The notes: generated by a model not told the origin, from the sequence alone. Shown: positions 25,471 through 34,789, counted from the first letter of the stretch. The stretch: 46,116 nucleotides of DNA from Candidatus Babelota bacterium (GCA_022707425.1 JAKJAQ010000006.1:32589-78704), one strand, 5' to 3'. Numbers and translations: made by a program.

Positions 25471-28400
25471 TTATCGCATGATTGGTAAAATAGGTGCAGA
25501 TTTTTTAATCGCACCTTTATACACAAGACCAGGTTTTAATTTTGCCTGCACCTTATTGATCATTAAAGGATTACCAAATTGATCATACGCAAGTTTTCCG
25601 TTCGGATCTTGTACGGGGGTCACCGAAACACCTAACCGTGCAAGCAACGTATCAAGTTGGCTTGGCATAAAGGCAACAGTTGGATAGGCACCAACAGAAG
25701 CGGTTGTTGGATCAAATAAAATGCCGGTTGCTAAATCTACATACCATCCATTGAGTCGGTCTTGATAATATGACCAGCCAACATCTTGTGCACCAGAAAG
25801 TAAGAAAAGATAACGATCATGTGCGGGATCATAAAATATTCTGTTTACCGTTGTTTGCAATATATTTTGTACATCTTTATTTGCCGGAATATTTTTAATC
25901 ATGCTCAGATCAACGGGTGCCAAATTATCAGCGGTTGGCACATTGTTGACTAAACGATTTAATCCTTTGGTATCAATTACCGCATTTAATTTCCATGCAC
26001 AAAGTTTCCAATAACTCAATTTTAAACGCTCAAGTGCACTTGCACCAATTGGACAGGTTGTTGGTTCATCAGGATCTAAAATACTGGTGTCATAGAGATA
26101 ATCGTAGGTGATGCCACCATCAACAATTGATAACCAATGAGCAGTCACCAACGTAGAAAATGCTTTTTGTTGTTTAGTAACCGTGATTGCGCCAGTTGTT
26201 CCATCGCTCTTAGTGTATGAACCGGTATATTGATTAGCACCCGACGATTTTAGCGTTATTAAATTCTGTTTATAAAGTATCATCTGCAATGCAAGGTCTG
26301 CATTTCCATCCCACACAATTAAAACAGGATTGAGTGGATTATCGGCAGAAACATAGGTTCCATTTGTTCGTGCGTAACGCATTTGAGAATCGAACAACAC
26401 TCCCGGCAAATACGTAGCAACAAGTTCAAGTTGTTCAGTAAGTGCATCTTGTATCCAAATATCATACTGTTTTGCACTGCCATCATCGTTTAATGATTGT
26501 ACAATATAAGCAATACTGCCATCATCATTATTGCCAACCGTGTATTTGTAGCTTTTGCCATCTGCAGCACGAACAATCGTTGCGGTTGTCCAGGTATGAT
26601 AAAGTCCATCATTGCCAATGAATACAACGGTGAACAATCCTTGCGAATCTTGACCGGTAAAGAATAGATCTTTCTTTGTTGAATCTTTATTAATAAATGT
26701 TTGATTTTCTCGTAACCGCGGTTTGCCATCAAGATTAAATACATAGCCGGCAATCATATCAATGTAATATTGCTTGGTTCCCATTATTACTTTAACAAAG
26801 TATGCACTGATTGCGCTGTTATAATAAAATTCATAACTTAATTTTGGCGATGTAGGTAAATTAGCATTTTTAATTGCTTGTGCACTTTCCGCTAACAATT
26901 TAAAGGTATTATATTTAATTGCTGCATCCAAATACGCCTGATTAAGCGTGGTATTTGTTGGGCTCTTAAGATACGCATTATACGCACTGCGCATATTCAT
27001 GCGTGCTAAATCTATCATTTTTTCAAGACCGCCAGCTTCAACTTTAATCATTGAATCAATTGGAATTGCAGGATGATCAGAAGCTAGATCGAGTTTTTGT
27101 GAACCATCAGGATTCACCACAATGCCCGCATAGGCACGCAGATTAGCAAGAGCCCACCCGGTCAAACGGGCGACTGCATTTCCTTGACCATCATAACTAA
27201 TACCAACATTATTATCTTTCCCGGCATCGCCAACATTATAATCAATGTACACTTTTGGTGAATCTGGTGAGACAAAATAATATTTGTTGTTATACGATTT
27301 TATGTAGCGCGGTGGGGTCATGGTTACAAAATCTTGAACAAATGCAGCACTATCAAGATTCGCTTTTAAGTTTGCGTTTAACGGTGCGTATAATCTTGCT
27401 TCAGCTTCTTGTTCACTTGCAATTTGTTCACGTTCTTTTTGAATCGTGTCATAAGCGCTTTGCGTTAAAGCAACAATGCGCGATTTTAATGCACTGTTAC
27501 CAAAACTTTGTCCCCATGTTTTTTCAAGCAAGGCAAATATTTTTTCAATAAATCCTTGAGTAATATCAAGACCTTGACCAAACATGCGCAAGTTTTGTTG
27601 GAACGTACCGCCACGATCATACAATGCACCGGTAACTAAACTTAATACCAAGGTGGTATTTGGTCCTAATTTATTGCCATAAATCCATTTAGTTGCATCT
27701 TCAACGGGTCCTTCAATGGTGACAAAATAATTAGTGATGCTGCTTCCAAGCGCTTTCGGATCCATGCTTAATGGATCTTTAATCGATGTTGCATCACCAT
27801 ACACAAAATAACCATTTTTTAAATCATCTTGATTAATATAAAATTTGAATCTTCCAAATTCAGTGTCAGGTCCATATTGTTGCTGCCCTAGTGATTCCTC
27901 ATAAGCACTCTCTGATGTTTTAATTTTACTGAGCAATGTTGGCAAGAACGGTGTCCGCTGCGCTTTTTGCACAAGTTGGTCAATTGTCATCAGTGTTTTT
28001 ACCGATTGCCCTTGCGCTTGACCATCATAAACATTGCCATTTGACAAACTGATTGCGTACCGTTGCGGTGAAGATAGATTATATTCGGTTGCAAAATCCG
28101 GTGCTGCACCATCAGTATCACTTGAAAGTGCTAAAAATTCACCAGGATATTGGGCAGAGGTATAGATATAATTACCATTTTTTACATCAGGAATTCCCGT
28201 TGCATACAATAAAATGTTGCGCACTAAATCGGTGGTGAATCGATAGGGCCCCAATTCAATTTTAAATAATTGTGGATCTTGCAATACTGCTGCTTTCCAA
28301 CTGGTATGCACACTATCAAGCATCGAGCGAATTTCCGGCGCACTTGATGCCAAAAGATCACCAATATGAACATTATTCGTGCGATCAACAAAAAGACCTT

Positions 28401-31233
28401 GATTTGATAATGCCCATTGTTCAGGTAATGGTAATACTTTACTTGCTGCCGTTGGGTCACCTTGTGCTGTTTGCGCTCCAGCTTTTACTAAAATAGCTTG
28501 TTGATCTGTTGTTGGTTTGGTTGGATTTAATTCAGGATCCATAAACACCGAATATTGTGGCGCTGTTCCTGAAAACAACGGTTGCCCTTTCTGTGTATCT
28601 TGTGCTCCAGTTGCGAGAATAAAATTGCCAAGCGCCGTTTTATACACCCAAAAAGTAACATTCTTCATATACGGTGAAAAACTACTATCATAAAATCTCG
28701 AACTTATCAGACTCACAAAAAGTATTACATTGTCATTGGGTAATTGTACGACAATTGGTTTCTTATTTTCATCAAGACCAATCGCCACCACATAATCGTT
28801 CGCACCATTTTCAAGCAATGGTGAATCGACTTTGTAAATAAAAATATTTTTATCAACTAATGTTTTATCAATCGAAAATTGTGCACCACCAAATTTAAAC
28901 GGTCCATATTTTAATTGTTGCGAAACAACTGTCCACTGATCTTGATAAAATTTTTGCATCCATGAAACTTGTTCACCAATGTCAGGATCGATGAATGACA
29001 TAATATTTTTCACAAAATCTGGCGTTGCAACCGTTGCCTTACCATCAATTGTGTACATTTTACCAGAAAGCAAACTCACCAATTGAAAATCTTTAGCATT
29101 CGGATTCAATTGATAGGTTGGTGTACCAAATTGAGAACCTATCCCTGAAGGGAGCAGCAATGGTGCCAATGGATCTTGGGAGTCTTGATATAAAATAACA
29201 TAATCGGTTGCAATTTTGCTAAGCGGATTATTTGGTCCCAATTGTTTAATAATCGCTTGCATGTCGGGCGTATCCTGTGTTTGATACACATATCCTTTGG
29301 GTGGAACACTCCACGCAATATACGGATAATTTTTTGCACCTTGTACCGGTTGTCCGTTTGCAATCTGTTTCATTTGATCGGATGAAAGTGCTTTAAATGC
29401 AGATAATTTAAATGAACCAAACGGCGCTGAATTAGAAAAAACAGCAATTGCACCATCAAGCACTTTTCCGTACCAATAACCAGTAGGAAGTGCATATAAA
29501 CTTGTTTGATTTTTTTCCTGATCAAGTTGATCAGCAATTATCTGACTTCCTTTGTAACCAGTTTGCTGATTACGATTTTCTTCGTAAACTTCGCCACTTA
29601 TTCCATGTGCAACTGTGCCAGCCATTTCATCAAGATGATATTGTAACGGTTTAAATCTGCTGCGATCATCAGCATTTAAAAACGGAATTGTCTGACTTTT
29701 TGCATCAACTGGTAATCCATCACCAATAAAATGATATCCGGTGTTGAGATGTACCATTTGATTTGAAAAATTTGCATCAGTAATTGCAGAAGTTACATAA
29801 TCATCATAATCGGTAATTGAAACAAAATAGTTTGCATTTTGCAAAAATGTATCAGTATCTGCATCAGCATTTCTTTGCGAAACTTCAGTGGTTGAAGGTT
29901 GATTGATGCCAACATAAAACGGTTTTGATGAAAGTGGTGCCCAATAATTAATTAAATTGATCGGAATTTGCATCCACACATTACCAAATCGTTGTGGTCG
30001 TTGCAATTGGCTGTATTGTGCTTTTCTAGCCATTTCTTCTTGTATCGGTCCAATCACAAAATTAGGAATTGCAAACGTAAAACCTGCAATCAAGTTGGAA
30101 ATAAGTTGTTCTTTGATGATACCTACAATTTTTTCTTTTGCTTTAAGCCCCAGCGCTTCAAAACGATCCGATTTTTCAATCCAATCTTTTTTTGCAGCAT
30201 CATAAGCATCTTTTGTAACTCGTTCTTCTTCTTGTGCGTCACTTAATTTTTTTTGAGCAGCGACTTTATCTTGCGCATCAGCTAATTCTTTTTTTGCAGT
30301 TTCAACATTTTTTTGTGCAGCCTCATACTCACTTGTTGCCTTTTTATATTCTTTGAGGGCCTGAGTTCGCTTAGATTCTACTACTTTTTGTTCTGCCTCA
30401 GTCGTTTTTCCTTGCGCATCAGTTACTGCTTGCTTATCTTGCTCAATCGTATTTTGGTCAGCACCTTTTGCTTTATCAGTAGTTAATTTTTCTTGTGCCG
30501 TATTCTCATTGCTTTGTACTTGTTTGAGCGTCGTCTCTTTTTGAGTTATGTCTTCTTGATAAGCAGTGTCAAGTTGCGTGTTTGCTTTGACTAAATTCTC
30601 TTCACTTGTTTTAATCGATGTTTCATCTTTAAGTTGTGTTTTGGCATAATCAACGTCAGATTTTGCATTTTCTACCGCAGTTTCAGCATCGGTGATTGCT
30701 TTTTCGCCGGGAGTTTCAACAGTTGTAGGTGCACTAAACCCCGTTGGCTCTGGAACGATTGTTTTTTCGGGAAAGTTGGCCAAAACATCTGCCTCTGCAC
30801 CAAACTTTGTTAATGTTTCTTGTTTTAAAGGAGAAAATCCTTGTTCTTGTGCAATCGATTTAACATCAGAAATAAAATTTATTTTCGCTGTGCTCAAATT
30901 GCTTTGTAACGTTTTTGGAAAGTCGACTTCAAATTGTCCATTTTTAATCGAAATACCAGAATCTTCGAATGCTTTGGTCAGTTGATCTTTGAACGCTTGT
31001 TGTGTTTCTTCAGGAAGTTTCCCAATATCTTCAACCGAAACGCCCATGCCATCAGCGACTGTTTTTGCCATCGAGTTAATTGCTTCTGGAGTTAATTCAC
31101 CTGCTCCTTCTAGACCAGCTCGCTCTGCAGCTCCTTCAACTGCTTCTCCCGCAAATTCCATCGCATAGATAACTGAAGACACGCTCATTAACAATAAAAT
31201 GAGAACACTTATTTTTATGCCAAATTTTTTCAT
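25471..31233 (-). CDS. Giant exported protein with coiled coil and repeated motif
   Basis: 1,920 residues from the ATG at 31231-31233, with GGGAGAG in front; a longer frame to 31287 adds residues before the signal peptide and is rejected. The signal ends Val-Ile-Tyr-Ala-Met, then Glu-Phe-Ala. An acidic Gly/Glu/Ala region, then a strongly charged coiled coil at about 175-360 (Lys/Glu/Ala/Gln/Asp), then a hydrophobic segment near 370-390. The remaining 1,500 residues are Tyr/Asn/Gly-rich beta-type sequence with a recurring unit: a GxFKF start, a Gly/Asn-Tyr-Phe/Ile-Val-Tyr strand, and a closing motif of the type Leu-x-Ser/Thr-Gly-x-x-Tyr-Asp (near residues 730, 845, 1065, 1200, 1495, 1610 and 1835). 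No known domain recognised. Its size and export suggest a surface or host-facing protein. It has its own promoter and terminator. Confidence 0.92.
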   Translation of the reverse strand: MKKFGIKISVLILLLMSVSSVIYAMEFAGEAVEGAAERAGLEGAGELTPEAINSMAKTVADGMGVSVEDIGKLPEETQQAFKDQLTKAFEDSGISIKNGQFEVDFPKTLQSNLSTAKINFISDVKSIAQEQGFSPLKQETLTKFGAEADVLANFPEKTIVPEPTGFSAPTTVETPGEKAITDAETAVENAKSDVDYAKTQLKDETSIKTSEENLVKANTQLDTAYQEDITQKETTLKQVQSNENTAQEKLTTDKAKGADQNTIEQDKQAVTDAQGKTTEAEQKVVESKRTQALKEYKKATSEYEAAQKNVETAKKELADAQDKVAAQKKLSDAQEEERVTKDAYDAAKKDWIEKSDRFEALGLKAKEKIVGIIKEQLISNLIAGFTFAIPNFVIGPIQEEMARKAQYSQLQRPQRFGNVWMQIPINLINYWAPLSSKPFYVGINQPSTTEVSQRNADADTDTFLQNANYFVSITDYDDYVTSAITDANFSNQMVHLNTGYHFIGDGLPVDAKSQTIPFLNADDRSRFKPLQYHLDEMAGTVAHGISGEVYEENRNQQTGYKGSQIIADQLDQEKNQTSLYALPTGYWYGKVLDGAIAVFSNSAPFGSFKLSAFKALSSDQMKQIANGQPVQGAKNYPYIAWSVPPKGYVYQTQDTPDMQAIIKQLGPNNPLSKIATDYVILYQDSQDPLAPLLLPSGIGSQFGTPTYQLNPNAKDFQLVSLLSGKMYTIDGKATVATPDFVKNIMSFIDPDIGEQVSWMQKFYQDQWTVVSQQLKYGPFKFGGAQFSIDKTLVDKNIFIYKVDSPLLENGANDYVVAIGLDENKKPIVVQLPNDNVILFVSLISSRFYDSSFSPYMKNVTFWVYKTALGNFILATGAQDTQKGQPLFSGTAPQYSVFMDPELNPTKPTTDQQAILVKAGAQTAQGDPTAASKVLPLPEQWALSNQGLFVDRTNNVHIGDLLASSAPEIRSMLDSVHTSWKAAVLQDPQLFKIELGPYRFTTDLVRNILLYATGIPDVKNGNYIYTSAQYPGEFLALSSDTDGAAPDFATEYNLSSPQRYAISLSNGNVYDGQAQGQSVKTLMTIDQLVQKAQRTPFLPTLLSKIKTSESAYEESLGQQQYGPDTEFGRFKFYINQDDLKNGYFVYGDATSIKDPLSMDPKALGSSITNYFVTIEGPVEDATKWIYGNKLGPNTTLVLSLVTGALYDRGGTFQQNLRMFGQGLDITQGFIEKIFALLEKTWGQSFGNSALKSRIVALTQSAYDTIQKEREQIASEQEAEARLYAPLNANLKANLDSAAFVQDFVTMTPPRYIKSYNNKYYFVSPDSPKVYIDYNVGDAGKDNNVGISYDGQGNAVARLTGWALANLRAYAGIVVNPDGSQKLDLASDHPAIPIDSMIKVEAGGLEKMIDLARMNMRSAYNAYLKSPTNTTLNQAYLDAAIKYNTFKLLAESAQAIKNANLPTSPKLSYEFYYNSAISAYFVKVIMGTKQYYIDMIAGYVFNLDGKPRLRENQTFINKDSTKKDLFFTGQDSQGLFTVVFIGNDGLYHTWTTATIVRAADGKSYKYTVGNNDDGSIAYIVQSLNDDGSAKQYDIWIQDALTEQLELVATYLPGVLFDSQMRYARTNGTYVSADNPLNPVLIVWDGNADLALQMILYKQNLITLKSSGANQYTGSYTKSDGTTGAITVTKQQKAFSTLVTAHWLSIVDGGITYDYLYDTSILDPDEPTTCPIGASALERLKLSYWKLCAWKLNAVIDTKGLNRLVNNVPTADNLAPVDLSMIKNIPANKDVQNILQTTVNRIFYDPAHDRYLFLLSGAQDVGWSYYQDRLNGWYVDLATGILFDPTTASVGAYPTVAFMPSQLDTLLARLGVSVTPVQDPNGKLAYDQFGNPLMINKVQAKLKPGLVYKGAIKKSAPILPIMR

Positions 31234-31277
31234 ACACTCTCCCACCAAGCGTAAATAAATTTTTCTTGTTTGGCTGC

Positions 31278-31307
31278 AGCGTATCACAGTTATTTTTTGT
31301 GTCGCAA
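31278..31307 (-). promoter_or_regulatory. Promoter candidate for the giant exported protein
   Basis: On minus: TTGCGA (31307-31302), an 18-nt spacer and TACGCT (31283-31278). Start near 31271, leader about 38 nt to the ATG at 31233, which agrees with that start codon. Confidence 0.45.
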
Positions 31308-31318
31308 TGATTACTGCA

Positions 31319-31353
31319 TAAAAAAAGGCATTCCAATTAGAAATGCCTTTTTT
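31319..31353 (-). terminator. Intrinsic terminator after the thioredoxin-like gene
   Basis: Stem GGCATT/AATGCC (31327-31332 with 31342-31347) extended by A/T pairs, loop of nine bases, and T-runs when read on either strand. It follows the stop at 31376 by about 25 nt and insulates the giant-gene promoter. Confidence 0.85.
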
Positions 31354-31375
31354 TGCTCAACGGTAAAAAAATTAT

Positions 31376-32035
31376 TTACCAACCAAAACCGAATCCAACG
31401 CCACCGCGTCGACCACCAAAGCCAACACCTACGCCAAATCCTGGTCCCCAATAGCGACGACCGTAATATCCTCCATATGGATAATATGAAGGATAGTAAT
31501 CATAATCATCGTAATATTCAGGATATGAATAACGTACAACGCGCCGCTCACGCACAGGACGTGTATATCTTATAACTTTCCTTTGCGTTTTGATCACTGG
31601 CGCAATTTTGCTTATCGAACTTCCCAAATAAGTTTCAATAAAATCTTTCATTGCTTGTCCAGATAAAAAACCTTTTCGATTTTGCAATGGTTGGCCGTTT
31701 TTAACAATCATGAGAACTGAAGGCTCATCATCATCAATATTAAATTGTTTGGCGATCTCTGAGCCACGATCAAGATTGACCGATATAAATGCAACACGCG
31801 CTTGTTGGTACCGCTCTTGATTACTTAATTTAATAAATGCTGCTTTCATTTGTTCAACTTGATCAAATTCTACAGCCGATTCATCTGAATCATATTGATT
31901 AAAATAAACAACTGCTAAATCATGTTCGTTAAGCACGGTGTTAAATTTATCAATCGTCCGTGGTGCAAAAAAATCTGCATTAATACCATTAATGCATAAC
32001 ATACTTAAAATAATAGTTATCCCTAACCGTTTCAT
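31376..32035 (-). CDS. Exported thioredoxin-like protein without CxxC, Gly/Tyr-rich tail
   Basis: 219 residues. The signal ends near Ile-Asn-Ala (about 20). Residues 22-145 follow the thioredoxin plan: LAVVYFNQYDSDE (strand then the active-site loop position), ARVAFISVNLD, IAKQFNIDDDEPSVLMIVKNGQPLQN with the cis-Pro-like position, then GFLSGQAMKDFIETYLG. The active-site Cys pair is absent, so it cannot act as a disulfide exchanger and more likely binds a partner. The tail (about 150-219) is Arg/Tyr then Gly/Phe/Arg-rich, with runs such as GVGVGFGGRRGG. GGGGAT precedes the ATG. It is 10 nt after the hydrolase gene and ends at a terminator. Confidence 0.85.
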   Translation of the reverse strand: MKRLGITIILSMLCINGINADFFAPRTIDKFNTVLNEHDLAVVYFNQYDSDESAVEFDQVEQMKAAFIKLSNQERYQQARVAFISVNLDRGSEIAKQFNIDDDEPSVLMIVKNGQPLQNRKGFLSGQAMKDFIETYLGSSISKIAPVIKTQRKVIRYTRPVRERRVVRYSYPEYYDDYDYYPSYYPYGGYYGRRYWGPGFGVGVGFGGRRGGVGFGFGW

Positions 32036-32045
32036 AGTTATCCCC

Positions 32046-33113
32046 TTATTGAATTTTGATATCCGATACTACCTTTTTTTGTTGTTTTTTCTTCGCAAGA
32101 TCTCCATTTAATACTTGCTTAATAAAATTATTTACTTTGTATGCATATTTATCTGGATTGAAAAAAATCGAATCAAAATGATGACGACCTTTTGTGATCC
32201 ATAAACGTGTATACCCACTCGCACTATCATATAAATTATGAGCTGCTTGCACGGTCACTTTTTCATCGTTGTAACAATGAATAATAAAACAAGGTACCGT
32301 AATTTTTTTTATAGAATCTGAAGGACTAATAGGATAAATATAGGTATTGGTTGCTGTTGCATCCATGTGTGCAACCGTTTTAAGAATTGTTTTTATGAAC
32401 GATTGTACATACGGATTAAATGCATATTTTTCAAGCCATTTGCGGCCTGGCACATCAAATGTATAACCAAATAAACTAATTTTTAAATGTTCCATGCATC
32501 GTTTTAAAATATTTTCACTTTTGTCATACGGGCAATCAAGAATGAGTGCATCAAATAATTTTTTCTGCTCACTGCTTCCATCTTGATTTTCAATCGCATC
32601 AGCATAAGCTTGAATAGCAGCAACTGCACCCATTGAAAATCCATACGCAATAAGTGGTAATTGATTTAAATCTTCTCGCGAACGAATATAAGAAACAGCA
32701 CCAGCTACATCAAGAGCTTCATCACGACCGAAAGTACAACAATGATCTGGTGCAATATGTTCACCATGTGCACGAAAATCGAACATCATCACATTATATT
32801 CAGGAAAAAGCATGCGCCGCAAAAAACCAATATCGAATTTATTACACATAAAGCCATGGCACACTAAAATGGTTGCTTTGGCTTTTGGTTTTTTCATTAA
32901 AAGTCCATGCCGAGCAATTATTTGACCATTAACACCCCGATGAGCATAAAACGTTACATACTCCATTGAGCCACCATCCAAATATTTCTTCTGATTTTCC
33001 AATAGGATTGCATCGGGCATGATTGGGCTCAATTCAGCGCGCAAAGGGCAAAAAAACCCTATTAAACAAAGGAAAATGGGCATGAGCCGTGAATAGACCA
33101 TTATTCGTACCAC
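32046..33113 (-). CDS. Exported alpha/beta hydrolase
   Basis: 355 residues from GTG at 33111-33113. The hydrolase fold shows the oxyanion region VCHGFMCNK, FDFRAHGEH, the nucleophile elbow YGFSMGA, the acid loop IIHCYNDEKVT and the His in GRHHFDS, in the right order for a Ser-Asp-His triad. A signal peptide ends near Pro-Leu-Arg-Ala. It resembles exported YqkD/BD-FAE-type esterases; the substrate is unknown. The GTG has AAGGA six bases in front and lies about 37 nt from the predicted transcription start; an ATG at 33146 would leave only about 4 nt of leader. It is co-transcribed with the thioredoxin-like gene. Confidence 0.87.
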   Translation of the reverse strand: MVRIMVYSRLMPIFLCLIGFFCPLRAELSPIMPDAILLENQKKYLDGGSMEYVTFYAHRGVNGQIIARHGLLMKKPKAKATILVCHGFMCNKFDIGFLRRMLFPEYNVMMFDFRAHGEHIAPDHCCTFGRDEALDVAGAVSYIRSREDLNQLPLIAYGFSMGAVAAIQAYADAIENQDGSSEQKKLFDALILDCPYDKSENILKRCMEHLKISLFGYTFDVPGRKWLEKYAFNPYVQSFIKTILKTVAHMDATATNTYIYPISPSDSIKKITVPCFIIHCYNDEKVTVQAAHNLYDSASGYTRLWITKGRHHFDSIFFNPDKYAYKVNNFIKQVLNGDLAKKKQQKKVVSDIKIQ

Positions 33114-33156
33114 ACTATTTCCTTTTAATAAAACCAATTGAGGCATCTTTATAAAA

Positions 33157-33186
33157 ATTTTAGCATCAAAAGTTTTCTATTTGCAA
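33157..33186 (-). promoter_or_regulatory. Promoter candidate for the exported hydrolase operon
   Basis: On minus: TTGCAA (33186-33181), an 18-nt spacer and TAAAAT (33162-33157) preceded by TGC, an extended -10. The expected start near 33150 supports the GTG start at 33113. Confidence 0.5.
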
Positions 33187-33244
33187 TAATAGCAATTACG
33201 AAAATCGGGTGATTGGCATGAAAAGAAATGGGTCGAAATTGAAG

Positions 33245-33286
33245 ATCCAGTCTTTTTTGACTCATTTGTATCAAAAAAGACTGGAT
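33245..33286. repeat. Perfect 16-bp inverted repeat after the TrxR-Trx gene
   Basis: 33245-33260 and 33271-33286 are exact reverse complements, separated by 10 nt. It starts 21 nt beyond the stop at 33307. The stem contains six A-T pairs (TTTTTT/AAAAAA), but no T-run follows outside it, so it is an unusual terminator or an RNA-stabilising hairpin. Confidence 0.8.
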
Positions 33287-33306
33287 TTATGAAAATGATG
33301 AAATTC

Positions 33307-34758
33307 TTATGAATCTTTAAGCAATTTTAAAATAAACTCTTCAAGTTGTTTTCTGCTCATTGATTGATTGTAGCGAGCCACCAGTTGTTTTTCATTGAAT
33401 ACTAACATGCATGGAATAGTTGGCACATGATATTCCTGCGCAATTTCAGGAGAAATGCTGGTATCCACCTTTAAGAATGCCACTTGGTCTGCAAATTGGT
33501 GTGCTACTGCTTCAACTGCGGGCAGCATACGCATGCAACTTGGGCAATGTGGTGCATAGAAATCAATAACTACTAATCCTTGTGCCGCATCGATTATGTC
33601 TTTAATTTCTGCAACTGTTTTCATGAGTGGAATTTCGGCTCGTTCTTCAGGAACCCCAGAAACATATCTTTTTTCTAGTTGCGCCGCAATGTTGGTAGAA
33701 AAACCATGTTCTTGTAAAAACGCTACTGCATCCAGCGCTGCTTTAATGCCATCACCGGCAGCAACGCCTGCTTGCCGATAACGATGATCGGTCACATCGC
33801 CTGCGGCAAATATGCCTTTAAGTGAAGTTGCTTGCGTACGATCGGACATAGCGATCGTGCCTTCTGCATCAATTTTTAAAAATTTCTTAAATAATTTACT
33901 GTTTGGATCATGCCCAATTGCTAAGAATACTCCACTCACCGGCATCGTAGATAACGTATCGCTTTTACTGTCAAACACTTCTGCACCAGTCACCTGCGAA
34001 CCATCACCAATTACTGAACGAACTTGCGAGTTGAATTTTACTTCGATTGAAGGGTATTCGTGCAAACGATCTTGCATCGATGCTGCCGCTCTCATACTTG
34101 CACCGCGTACTAAAATGGTAACTTTTTTTGCATATGAAGCTAATTGAACCGCTTCTTCAATGGCAGAATCACCACCCCCAATAACAATGACTTCTTTGTC
34201 TTTATGAAATGGTGCATCACACACTGCGCACGTAGTGACCCCTTTTCCCCAATATTCTTTCTCTCCTGGAATTCCTAACGTTCGCGGTGTTGAACCGGTT
34301 GCAATAATAACGGTAAGTGCGCGCAATGTTTTACCATTTTCGGTGGTAAGTTCAAAAGGCCACACATTAAAATCTACTTTAACTACTGAATCATTAATTA
34401 TTTCAACACCAAATTGCTGCACTTGTTCTTGCAAATCGTTCATTAAATCGGTTCCGAGAATTTTTGTTCGTCCAGGCCAGTTTTCAATATAACTTGTTTT
34501 GGTTAATGCACCACCACGTTCATTGCCCGCAATTACCACCGTTTTAATTTTTGCGCGTGCACCATACAATCCAGCGCTTAATGCTGCTGGCCCTGAACCG
34601 ACAATAATGAGCGGAACGATATCATTCGTTTCTAATGCTTTTCGCATATCAATAGTTGGTTGCGATCGCCAATGCCAAATTAATGCACTTGCACCACTCG
34701 CGCCTAAAAGCACAATTGCCATTACAACAACAATCTTAATAATTTTGTTTTGCGACAT
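33307..34758 (-). CDS. trxB: Membrane-tethered thioredoxin reductase-thioredoxin fusion
   Basis: 483 residues: an N-terminal hydrophobic helix (9-28), thioredoxin reductase (about 47-355) and thioredoxin (about 380-480). The reductase has the FAD site GSGPAAL (54-60), the redox pair C177-A-V-C180 followed by DAPFH, the NADPH site GGGDSAIEEA and GIFAAGDVTD. The thioredoxin carries C405-P-S-C408 (WCGPC is usual) with cis-Pro in PTIPCML. TrxR-Trx fusions are known (Mycobacterium leprae), but the leading membrane helix is unusual. The ATG at 34756-34758 has AAGGA six bases upstream, so the helix is translated. Topology decides whether the enzyme faces NADPH inside or works outside. Divergent from an 11-Cys exported protein. 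Confidence 0.94.
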   Translation of the reverse strand: MSQNKIIKIVVVMAIVLLGASGASALIWHWRSQPTIDMRKALETNDIVPLIIVGSGPAALSAGLYGARAKIKTVVIAGNERGGALTKTSYIENWPGRTKILGTDLMNDLQEQVQQFGVEIINDSVVKVDFNVWPFELTTENGKTLRALTVIIATGSTPRTLGIPGEKEYWGKGVTTCAVCDAPFHKDKEVIVIGGGDSAIEEAVQLASYAKKVTILVRGASMRAAASMQDRLHEYPSIEVKFNSQVRSVIGDGSQVTGAEVFDSKSDTLSTMPVSGVFLAIGHDPNSKLFKKFLKIDAEGTIAMSDRTQATSLKGIFAAGDVTDHRYRQAGVAAGDGIKAALDAVAFLQEHGFSTNIAAQLEKRYVSGVPEERAEIPLMKTVAEIKDIIDAAQGLVVIDFYAPHCPSCMRMLPAVEAVAHQFADQVAFLKVDTSISPEIAQEYHVPTIPCMLVFNEKQLVARYNQSMSRKQLEEFILKLLKDS

Positions 34759-34789
34759 TTTGATCCTTATAAAAATTTTTTTATGGTAA

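Noticed and set aside
33218-33293. Plus-strand 24-codon frame with Lys/Leu-rich product near the hairpin
   Set aside because: No ribosome binding site; half of it is the inverted repeat.
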